Positions 48,354 through 56,313 of a DNA stretch of 64,000 nucleotides are shown piece by piece (position 1 is the stretch's first letter; each line of letters starts with the position of its first letter). Position numbers and translations under genes: made by a program. The stretch covers positions 3,224,001 to 3,288,000 of the forward strand of contig NZ_CP072425.1 in NCBI RefSeq assembly GCF_017742995.1, written 5' to 3'. Below the pieces are notes generated by a model. The model did no database searches. It was not told the origin of the DNA and saw nothing but the letters and a program-made list of their open reading frames with translations. The DNA comes from Pseudoalteromonas viridis (GTDB taxonomy: Bacteria; Pseudomonadota; Gammaproteobacteria; Enterobacterales; Alteromonadaceae).

Positions 48354-51209
48354 ATGTCTATGTTCAAACCAAGCATGCTAACAGTTGCGCTTATGACCGC
48401 TGGCGTTAGCCACTTTTCGGTCGTTGCAGAAGAAGAGAAAGCAGTAAAGCAAGAAGACGTTGAAGTGATTGAGGTACGTGGTATCTCTCGCAGTATCATC
48501 GCGTCAATCGATAAAAAGCGTTACAGCGATACTGTAGCAGAAGTCGTTGATGCCGGTGACTTGGCATCTTTGCCCGATGTTTCCATTGCAGACTCCCTGA
48601 GCCGTTTGCCTGGCGTTACAGCGGTACGCGCAAGTGGTCAGTCATCTCAGCTGAATATCCGTGGTATGAATGGTGACTTTATTCAGACCACGCTCAATGG
48701 CCGTGAACAGGCCAGCACCAGTGGTTACACTGCAGGTAGTCGCTGGATTTCATTTGACCAGTACCCGTCGGAGCTTATCAATCAGGCCGCGGTATACAAG
48801 TCGCCAAAGGCATCTTTAGTTGAAGGTGGTGTTGCAGCCACAGTTGAACTGAAAACAGTGAACCCGCTGGAGGCGAAAGAACAGCACAACTTTAACTCGT
48901 CAGTTCGTTATTCATACAATGATGCGGCATCTGATGTCGGCGCCGATTCAAGTGGTGAGCGTATTAGTTTCTCTTATCAGGGTAAATTCCTTGATGAGAC
49001 CTTAGGCTTTGGTATTGGTGCGGCTATTCTAAACCAGCCAAACAATGCGATTGATGTTTCTGCACATGCGCCAAAACGCTCACAAGACTTTGATGGCGAT
49101 GGCACAGAAGAGCGCTCTGTTAATGGTTATCAGGTTCGCTCAGCGAAAGGTTCGGATGAGCGTTTGGGCCTGATGAGCACTTTGGTCTACCAGCCTACAG
49201 ACGCCCTTAAAGTACAATTTGACTATTTCCGTTCTGAGTTTGAATCTGAAGATCGTAAAAGTGGTTTGAACATTGAAGGGTTCGAGAAAAACTTAGGCTC
49301 GCTATACACGCTGAACAATGCGGTAGTAAAAGATGGTTTCCTGGTCGCTGGTGATGTTGTGATCACTGATCCCAACGGTCCTTGGGTTGAAATGCGTTCA
49401 GAAGACCAGTCTACCGACTCTACTACAGACAGCTTTGGCCTGGACTTAGAGTACGTGACAGATAAGTGGGAACTTAGACTAGACTTTGCACACAGTAAAG
49501 GTGAAAAAACGCGCCGTGATGTGATCGCATCTATGCACGCCTACGAGTTTGGAAATGGAGTCGTCGATGGCACTTTGGTTGAAACCTGGCAAGAAATGCG
49601 CAACCAAACCTTCTCTTTTGTACAGCAAGAGAAAGATTCACCCCTGTTGACTTTAGGCAATAGCTATACAGATCTGTCTAACATGCGCCTGGGTGACTGG
49701 GAGCAGTTTCCACACAGATACACAGATGAACTTGATAGTTTTAAAGTAGACTTCAAGTATCATGTTGAAGCCGGGTTTATCTCTTCTATTGAAGTAGGTG
49801 CCCGCTGGTCAGACCGAGAGTTTACCGATCAGCGTTCAACATTCCGCTGGGGCGCGCGCGAAGGCCAGAATGGCTACAAAATGCCAGATGGCACCATTGT
49901 TACCAACAAAGGATGTGAGTTTAACCACCAAAACCACGCCTGTGTGCCGCACTCTCTGGATGGCTTTGTTACGGTTGAGCATACCCGAGGGTTCAATTAT
50001 CTTGAACTAGACTTGATGGGTATTGCCGACGCGGTATTTGGTCCGGGCAATTATGACGCGCAGCAAACCTGGGAGCATAACTGGACCCTGATTGAAAGTG
50101 GTGCCGTTAAGGAAGAAGTCTTAGCCGGTTATGTGATGGCTAACATAGATACTGAGATAGGTGATATCCCAGTTACAGGTAACTTCGGTGTACGTGTTGT
50201 CAGAACAGATACTAAATCAGTGGGTATTCAGCAGATCCAAGGTGATGAAGTAGGTGATACCATTGTTGACGATAATGGGGTTGCACGTACTGATTACCGT
50301 AATGTTGAATACGGACCAGAATACACAGATACATTACCGTCTTTGAATCTTAACTTCCGTGTGACTGACGAAGATCAGATCCGCTTTGCGGCTGCGAAAG
50401 TAATGGGTCGTCCGCCTGTGTATCAGTTGCGTGGTGGCGCTGGTTCTTGGGCTGATACAGCCAATGATGGTGAGAGTCCACGTTACAATGTTTGGTCAAA
50501 AGGTAATCCAAACCTAGACCCGTTCCGAGCAACTCAGTTTGATTTGTCATATGAACGTTATTTTGAAGATGGTGGTGCGTTCGTTGCAGCCGTTTTCTGG
50601 AAAGACATTGAGTCTCTGATTGAAAGCATCACTTATCAGGAAGGCGAGGTTGACTGGGCGACAATTGGTCTTGAAGTGCCGGAAGGTTTTGTAGCTGGTC
50701 AGTACCAGACAACTCAAAACAATGATCAGGGTGGTTATATCCGTGGTGTCGAGCTGGCGTATACCACTATGTTTGACAATCTGCCTGGCGTTTTCTCTGG
50801 TCTAGGCTTTAACGCTAACTATTCATACACCGAGAGTGAAACAACGGTTGATGGTGGCGGTAACTTCCCGGATCAGCAGCTACCTATGCCTGGTTTGTCT
50901 AAAAATGTCTGGAGTGCGACGATTTTCTGGAATATCGATGCATTTACCACGCACCTGAACGTACGTTATCGTGATGAATACGTGTATGAAGGCGCATCAC
51001 CAGGTGGTTCATCTTTGGCATGGGCGGATGAGTACACTGTGGTTGACTGGCAGGGGACTTATGACTTTGACAATGGCCTGCAGGCTGTACTGCAAATCAA
51101 TAACCTGACTGATGAGCCAAACACCACTAACTATGGCACGGCATTGGCAACCGGTGAGTACAAAGAGTTCGGTCGCCAGTACTTCTTAGGATTTAACTAT
51201 AGCTTCTAA
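48354..51209 (+). CDS. TonB-dependent receptor, maltodextrin type
   Basis: This 951-residue outer-membrane transporter has a signal peptide (about 1-25, VVA-E). A TonB-box-like segment EVIEVRGI lies at about 37-44. The plug domain (SDTVAEVVDAGDLASLPDVS, PGVTAVRASG, NIRGMNGDF) and a 22-strand barrel ending in YFLGFNYSF follow. Length and motifs match the large TonB-dependent receptors of Alteromonadales and Caulobacter used for maltodextrins; the substrate is inferred from its glucosidase neighbours. A strong terminator follows. A second in-frame ATG at 48360 is an alternative start. Confidence 0.9.
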   Translation: MSMFKPSMLTVALMTAGVSHFSVVAEEEKAVKQEDVEVIEVRGISRSIIASIDKKRYSDTVAEVVDAGDLASLPDVSIADSLSRLPGVTAVRASGQSSQLNIRGMNGDFIQTTLNGREQASTSGYTAGSRWISFDQYPSELINQAAVYKSPKASLVEGGVAATVELKTVNPLEAKEQHNFNSSVRYSYNDAASDVGADSSGERISFSYQGKFLDETLGFGIGAAILNQPNNAIDVSAHAPKRSQDFDGDGTEERSVNGYQVRSAKGSDERLGLMSTLVYQPTDALKVQFDYFRSEFESEDRKSGLNIEGFEKNLGSLYTLNNAVVKDGFLVAGDVVITDPNGPWVEMRSEDQSTDSTTDSFGLDLEYVTDKWELRLDFAHSKGEKTRRDVIASMHAYEFGNGVVDGTLVETWQEMRNQTFSFVQQEKDSPLLTLGNSYTDLSNMRLGDWEQFPHRYTDELDSFKVDFKYHVEAGFISSIEVGARWSDREFTDQRSTFRWGAREGQNGYKMPDGTIVTNKGCEFNHQNHACVPHSLDGFVTVEHTRGFNYLELDLMGIADAVFGPGNYDAQQTWEHNWTLIESGAVKEEVLAGYVMANIDTEIGDIPVTGNFGVRVVRTDTKSVGIQQIQGDEVGDTIVDDNGVARTDYRNVEYGPEYTDTLPSLNLNFRVTDEDQIRFAAAKVMGRPPVYQLRGGAGSWADTANDGESPRYNVWSKGNPNLDPFRATQFDLSYERYFEDGGAFVAAVFWKDIESLIESITYQEGEVDWATIGLEVPEGFVAGQYQTTQNNDQGGYIRGVELAYTTMFDNLPGVFSGLGFNANYSYTESETTVDGGGNFPDQQLPMPGLSKNVWSATIFWNIDAFTTHLNVRYRDEYVYEGASPGGSSLAWADEYTVVDWQGTYDFDNGLQAVLQINNLTDEPNTTNYGTALATGEYKEFGRQYFLGFNYSF

Positions 51210-51231
51210 GTACCGAGCGCTGCTGTAATAA

Positions 51232-51262
51232 AAAGCCACCAGTTTACTGGTGGCTTTGTTTT
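51232..51262 (+). terminator. Terminator between receptor and halogenase genes
   Basis: AAAGCCACCAGT and its exact complement (12-bp stem, TT loop) are followed by GTTTT. It would let only part of the receptor transcripts continue into the halogenase-like gene, whose ribosome binding site starts three bases later. Confidence 0.85.
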
Positions 51263-51276
51263 ATGAGGTGAAAATG

Positions 51277-52785
51277 ATGAATAAAAAGAGAATCGTGATT
51301 TTAGGCGGTGGCACCGCCGGGTGGATGGCGGCCAACTTGATGGCAAAAAGTTGGCAGGGCCAGCCGATAGAAATTGCCCTGGTTGAATCACCGGATATTG
51401 GCATCATTGGTGTAGGCGAGGGCTCCACCCCCCAGTTTAAGGGCTTTATGGACTTTATGGGGATCAGTGAAGCGCAGTGGATGCCAGCGTGTAACGCAAC
51501 CTATAAAAATGGTATTCGCTTTATTGACTGGTCAACGCGCCCCGGCTTTAGCAGTTACTTTCATCCTTTTCCCTCACAGCCCGACGATTATTCAGCACCT
51601 GCCTTTTTTCACAATAGCTTTGTACGAAGAAAAGCGATTGATGTCGCGGGCCACCCGGACCCATTTTTCCTTACTACCTATCTGGCAGAGCAGGCTAAAG
51701 CGCCAATCGCTGCGCATCATTTTCCGTTTGAAATTAACTATGGCTATCATTTCGATGCCGGTAAACTTGGGCTCTTCTTAGCTCAAACAGCCCGCGATTT
51801 GGGCGTAGAGCATATTCAGGCCAATGTCAGCGATGTGCGTAAACACCCCGATGGCGATATAGCGGCCCTGATCTGTGAAGCCGGTATGGAAGTCGCCGGA
51901 GATGTCTTTATTGATTGCTCTGGTTTTCGTAGCTTATTGATGCAGCAGCATTTAGAAGTGGGTTTCGACTCCTTTGCCAATAACTTGTTTAACGACGCTG
52001 CTGTGGTGTTGCCAACCGAGCAGGGCGAGGTGATTTCCTCTGAAACCCAATCTATTGCCAGAAAATTTGGCTGGAGCTGGCATATCCCGCTGACCAACCG
52101 CATTGGTAACGGCTATGTTTACAGCCGACGCTATTGCGATCCAGATAAAGCTGAAACCGAATTACGCACCGCGCTGGGGTTACTGGACAGTGAGGTCGAA
52201 GCGCGTCATTTAACCATGAAGGTGGGGCAGGTCAAAAAACACTGGCATAAGAATTGTCTTGCCATTGGACTGTCGCAAGGGTTTATTGAGCCACTGGAAG
52301 CAACGGCGCTTCATATTGTTCAGGAAACCGTTCAAAGTTTTATTGAATGTTACCAAGAGGGCGAGTTCACCGATAAGTTTAAAACCAGACACAACCAGTC
52401 ACTCGATGCGCGCTATCAGGCCATTCGCGACTACATTGTGGCGCATTATCGTGTAAACAGCAGAACCGATACCCAATACTGGCGCGATAACGCGAACAAC
52501 AACCAGCTCTCACGTTCTTTATATGACGTATTGCAAACCTGGGTGTCGGGCAAAAACTTATCGGATGAATTACATCGTCAGGATATAGACAAATATTACC
52601 CCTCCGTAAGCTGGCACTGTTTACTTGCCGGTTACGGCATTTATCCGGAGCAGTCCCAATTGATCGCAGGCAATGAGGAGGCGAATAAGTACGACTTATT
52701 ACAGGTACAGGACTACATTGCCCGGTGTGGATTAAATTTTGAAGATCACCGTGCGCAGCTTGAGCGATTGGCCAGGATGCGATAA
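51277..52785 (+). CDS. Tryptophan halogenase family flavoprotein
   Basis: This 502-residue FAD-dependent enzyme belongs to the family of tryptophan 7-halogenases. Seen motifs are the FAD-binding GGGTAGWMAAN at residues 9-19, the EGSTPQF region, and the halogenase signature GWSWHIPLTNRIGNGYVYS around residue 268. The WxWxIP motif blocks monooxygenase activity in true halogenases. Family members next to TonB-dependent receptors and glycosidases are frequent in Alteromonadales, Caulobacter and Xanthomonas, where the substrate is not known; tryptophan halogenation is not implied. Two adjacent ATGs (51274 and 51277) are possible; GAGGTG favours 51277. Confidence 0.85.
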   Translation: MNKKRIVILGGGTAGWMAANLMAKSWQGQPIEIALVESPDIGIIGVGEGSTPQFKGFMDFMGISEAQWMPACNATYKNGIRFIDWSTRPGFSSYFHPFPSQPDDYSAPAFFHNSFVRRKAIDVAGHPDPFFLTTYLAEQAKAPIAAHHFPFEINYGYHFDAGKLGLFLAQTARDLGVEHIQANVSDVRKHPDGDIAALICEAGMEVAGDVFIDCSGFRSLLMQQHLEVGFDSFANNLFNDAAVVLPTEQGEVISSETQSIARKFGWSWHIPLTNRIGNGYVYSRRYCDPDKAETELRTALGLLDSEVEARHLTMKVGQVKKHWHKNCLAIGLSQGFIEPLEATALHIVQETVQSFIECYQEGEFTDKFKTRHNQSLDARYQAIRDYIVAHYRVNSRTDTQYWRDNANNNQLSRSLYDVLQTWVSGKNLSDELHRQDIDKYYPSVSWHCLLAGYGIYPEQSQLIAGNEEANKYDLLQVQDYIARCGLNFEDHRAQLERLARMR

Positions 52786-52866
52786 ATCGACATTCTTTGT
52801 CCCTGAGCAGAGTTTACATCTGGGCACTAAAAATGTTGAACATGACGCGTGGATGAATAGGGGCTC

Positions 52867-52880
52867 TGAATACGTATGCA
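52867..52880. promoter_or_regulatory. LacI-type operator 3 (maltodextrin locus)
   Basis: TGAATACGTATGCA, identical to the site at 48188, lies 63 bases upstream of the GH13 lipoprotein start. This implies that the lipoprotein-transporter-glucoamylase genes have their own repressed promoter. Confidence 0.72.
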
Positions 52881-52942
52881 AGCGGTTCACCCGTGAATAC
52901 CAAGTCAGTAGACTCATTGAAAATACTAAAAATGACAATATT

Positions 52943-54802
52943 ATGATGACAATAAAACCGCTGGTGATTGCCCTTGGGCTGATCACCGGCTCTGTGGTAC
53001 TGAGCGCCTGCAACAGTACCAACGACAACAAGACACCAATCACCGACACTCAGGGTCTGGCAGCGCAGCACAGCGACGCAAAGCCAATTGTTTATCAGGT
53101 TTTTACCCGCCTGTTCGGTAACACCAATAGCAACAATATTCCCTGGGGCACAAAAGAACAAAATGGCGTCGGCAAGTTCGCTGATTTCACCCCTAAAGCC
53201 CTGTCCGAAATCAAAGCCATGGGCGTGAGCCACGTCTGGTATACCGGGGTATTACATCATGCCTTGGTGGGGGATTACACCGAGTATGGGATAGCCCTGG
53301 ATGACCCGGATGTGGTTAAAGGCCGTGCGGGTTCACCCTATGCGGTAAAAGATTATTACAACGTCAATCCGGACCTGGCCGTGAACCCGGCCAACAGACT
53401 GGCTGAATTTGAAGCCCTGATCGCCCGCACCCATGAAGCAGGCATGAAAGTGGTGATTGATATAGTGCCCAACCACGTTGCCCGAAACTATCAATCGCTC
53501 AGCGCACCGCAAGGTATCAGCGACTTCGGAGCGAACGACGATACTTCAGTGACCTATGCCCGTGATAACAACTTTTACTATGTGACCGGCGAAGATTTTA
53601 GCGTGCCAAGCTCGCAAGACTATCAGGTACTTGGCGGCGAGCCACACCCGCTTGCCGATGGCCAGTTCAGTGAAAGCCCGGCCAAATGGACCGGCAACGG
53701 CGCACGTGCCGCGCAGCCCCATATTCATGACTGGTATGAAACCGTAAAAGTGAACTATGGTGTTAAGCCCGATGGTAGCTACGATTTTGCCACCTTACCG
53801 GCGCAGTACGCCCAGCTTGATTACCGTGCCCACTATGCATTCTGGCAGGATAAAAAACTGCCCGACAGCTGGTATAAGTTCCGCGATATTACCTATTACT
53901 GGCTGGACAAGGGCGTAGATGGCTTCCGTTATGATATGGCCGAGATGGTGCCTGTTGAGTTCTGGAGCTTTCTCAATGCGTCTATCAAGATGAAAAACCC
54001 CGACGCCTTCTTGCTTGCCGAGGTGTATAACCCAACGCTTTACCGTGCTTATATTGAACAGGGCAAAATGGACTACCTGTACGACAAAGTGGGCTTGTAT
54101 GACTCACTCAAGGCCCTGATGCAAGGTAAAGGCACGGCGCAGCAGGTGCTGGGTGTGCATGCCAGTGTTAAGGATATCGCACCGCACATGCTGCACTTTT
54201 TAGAGAACCACGATGAGCAACGTATTGCCAGCCCCGAGTTTGCAGGCGACGCCAATAAAGGCAAACCCGCCATGGTGGTGAGTCATTTGCTCAGTCAGTC
54301 ACCAACCTTGTTGTATTTTGCGCAGAGCGTGGGTGAAGACGGCTCAGAAATGGCCGGGTTCGGCAAGCCCAGCCGCACCAGCATCTTTGATTACATCGGT
54401 GTACCGGCCCATCAGGCCTGGATGAACCAGGGCAAGTTTGATGGTGCCTTGCTGAGCGAAGCGCAAAAGGCGTTGCGCGCTTATTATCAGAAACTGATGA
54501 ACATGGCCTCATTCAGTGCGATAGCGCAGGGCGAGTTGGTTTCGACACCTGTCACAACACCCGACGGTCAAAGCGCAACCAAAGTCATTGGCTTTGCCCG
54601 TCAGAGCGAGTCACAACGTCTGGTTGTGATCAGCAACTTTGATGCAGACGCCCCTCAAACTGTCTCTGTCACTTTGCCAGCTGGCTGGCAGGGCAAAGCG
54701 ATTGACAGACTGGAGCAACATGGGCAGGTTGCGCTTAACAATAATCAGCTGACAGTTACCCTGGCTCCGCTGGCCAGTGCGGTCTTTGAACTAGAGAATT
54801 AA
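52943..54802 (+). CDS. GH13 alpha-amylase-family lipoprotein
   Basis: The 619-residue exported lipoprotein (lipobox VLSAC, Cys23) probably acts in the periplasm or at the outer membrane on maltodextrins. The GH13 catalytic elements are VVIDIVPNHVAR, DGFRYDMAEMV (nucleophile Asp), FLLAEVYNP (acid/base Glu) and LENHDEQRI (Asp). A C-terminal beta-sandwich follows. An in-frame extension upstream to 52739 overlaps the halogenase gene and contains the operator, so it is not coding. No strong ribosome binding site is visible; ATG 52943 or 52946 both fit. The transporter gene starts one base after its stop. Confidence 0.9.
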   Translation: MMTIKPLVIALGLITGSVVLSACNSTNDNKTPITDTQGLAAQHSDAKPIVYQVFTRLFGNTNSNNIPWGTKEQNGVGKFADFTPKALSEIKAMGVSHVWYTGVLHHALVGDYTEYGIALDDPDVVKGRAGSPYAVKDYYNVNPDLAVNPANRLAEFEALIARTHEAGMKVVIDIVPNHVARNYQSLSAPQGISDFGANDDTSVTYARDNNFYYVTGEDFSVPSSQDYQVLGGEPHPLADGQFSESPAKWTGNGARAAQPHIHDWYETVKVNYGVKPDGSYDFATLPAQYAQLDYRAHYAFWQDKKLPDSWYKFRDITYYWLDKGVDGFRYDMAEMVPVEFWSFLNASIKMKNPDAFLLAEVYNPTLYRAYIEQGKMDYLYDKVGLYDSLKALMQGKGTAQQVLGVHASVKDIAPHMLHFLENHDEQRIASPEFAGDANKGKPAMVVSHLLSQSPTLLYFAQSVGEDGSEMAGFGKPSRTSIFDYIGVPAHQAWMNQGKFDGALLSEAQKALRAYYQKLMNMASFSAIAQGELVSTPVTTPDGQSATKVIGFARQSESQRLVVISNFDADAPQTVSVTLPAGWQGKAIDRLEQHGQVALNNNQLTVTLAPLASAVFELEN

Positions 54803-54803
54803 T

Positions 54804-56294
54804 ATGCAAAAACAAAAACCACAACTCAGTTTCTGGCAGATCTGGAACATGTGCTTTGGCTTTCTGGGGATCCAGTTTGGCTTTGCACTGCAAAACGGTA
54901 ATGTCAGCCGGATCTTTCAGACGCTGGGCGCCAAAGTCGATGATATTCCCATTCTCTGGGTTGCCGCTCCATTAACGGGCTTGATTGTACAGCCAATCAT
55001 TGGTTACTGGAGTGACCGCACCTGGGGCAAGCTGGGCCGCAGACGACCTTTCTTTTTGTATGGTGCCATTCTGACCACCTTGTCGTTATTCTTTATGCCG
55101 AACTCTCCGACGCTCTGGATAGCGGCGGGTATGCTGTGGATCATGGATGCGTCAATCAACGTTACCATGGAGCCATTTCGCGCACTGGTGGGTGACAATC
55201 TCAACGAAAAGCAGCGCGCCAATGGCTATGCGATGCAAAGCTTCTTCATAGGCGTAGGTGCCGTAGTGGCATCGGCCTTGCCCTGGATGATGACCAACTG
55301 GTTTGGGATCAGCAATACCGCTGAGGCGGGTCAGATCCCAGAGTCTGTTAAATATGCTTTCTATTTTGGTGGTGTGGTGCTGTTTTTGGCGGTGGGCTGG
55401 ACCATCCTAAAAACCAAAGAGTACACCCCACAGCAGCTGGCGGAGTTTGCCGGGGAAGCGGTTGAAACGCAAACCAGTCAAAGCTATCAGGTGATCAACT
55501 ATGCACGCTCGGCACTTGTTTCTGGCGTGATTGGTGGGGGGATCCTGGCTGCGGTGATTGGGCTGCAACTGGAAAAAGAGCTGTATCTGCTGAGCGGGTT
55601 GTTCTTATCCTTTACGCTGGTCCTGTTAATTGCTGGCTACCTGCAGCAGCGCGGCAGCACCTCAGGTGGTTTTTATAACGTTATCTACGATGTCTTTACT
55701 ATGCCGGGTACCATGCGCCAGCTTGCCGTGGTGCAATTTTTTAGCTGGTTTGCTTTGTTTGCTATGTGGATCTATACCACCTCTGCGGTCACCAGTTTTC
55801 ATTATGGTACCAACGACGTAACCAGCAAAGCCTATAACGATGGGGCTGACTGGGTGGGTGTACTGTTTGCTGCCTACAACGGTTTTGCCGCACTGGCTGC
55901 TGTGTGTATCCCTGTGATGGTGAATCGCCTGGGCATGCGTGGCGCACACTGCATTAACTTATTGCTGGGCGCAGGCGCATTATTGAGCTTTAAAATGATA
56001 GCCGATCCTAGCCTGCTTTGGCTGCCGATGATTGGCATTGGCTTTGCGTGGGCCTCAATCCTGTCGCTGCCTTACGCCATGCTGAGTAATTCATTGCCGG
56101 CCCATAAAATGGGCGTCTTTATGGGAATCTTTAACTTCTTTATCGTGATCCCGCAGCTGATGGCGGCCAGTGTGCTTGGCCTGATCCTGAGAAACCTATT
56201 TGATAATCAACCGATTTTTGCATTAGTGGTTGGTGGTGTGTCGTTCCTGCTTGCAGCGGTTGCTGTGATGCGGGTGAAAATCGAACAAGAATAA
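54804..56294 (+). CDS. MFS sugar transporter (maltose/sucrose type)
   Basis: The 496-residue inner-membrane symporter has 12 predicted helices and the GPH/SLC45-like MFS signature: NVSRIFQTLGA, LIVQPIIGYWSDRTWGKLGRRRPF (the RxGRRRP loop between TM2 and TM3) and MDASINVTMEPFRALVGD. Members of this group import maltose, maltodextrins or sucrose with H+ or Na+. Its position between a GH13 lipoprotein (one-base gap) and a GH15 lipoprotein supports uptake of maltose-type sugars released in the periplasm. Confidence 0.9.
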   Translation: MQKQKPQLSFWQIWNMCFGFLGIQFGFALQNGNVSRIFQTLGAKVDDIPILWVAAPLTGLIVQPIIGYWSDRTWGKLGRRRPFFLYGAILTTLSLFFMPNSPTLWIAAGMLWIMDASINVTMEPFRALVGDNLNEKQRANGYAMQSFFIGVGAVVASALPWMMTNWFGISNTAEAGQIPESVKYAFYFGGVVLFLAVGWTILKTKEYTPQQLAEFAGEAVETQTSQSYQVINYARSALVSGVIGGGILAAVIGLQLEKELYLLSGLFLSFTLVLLIAGYLQQRGSTSGGFYNVIYDVFTMPGTMRQLAVVQFFSWFALFAMWIYTTSAVTSFHYGTNDVTSKAYNDGADWVGVLFAAYNGFAALAAVCIPVMVNRLGMRGAHCINLLLGAGALLSFKMIADPSLLWLPMIGIGFAWASILSLPYAMLSNSLPAHKMGVFMGIFNFFIVIPQLMAASVLGLILRNLFDNQPIFALVVGGVSFLLAAVAVMRVKIEQE

Positions 56295-56313
56295 CACCAC
56301 CCAAGGAGACTTT

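Noticed and set aside
52739..52942. Upstream extension of the GH13 lipoprotein
   Set aside because: It overlaps the halogenase gene and the operator, and would bury the signal peptide/lipobox at residue 90.
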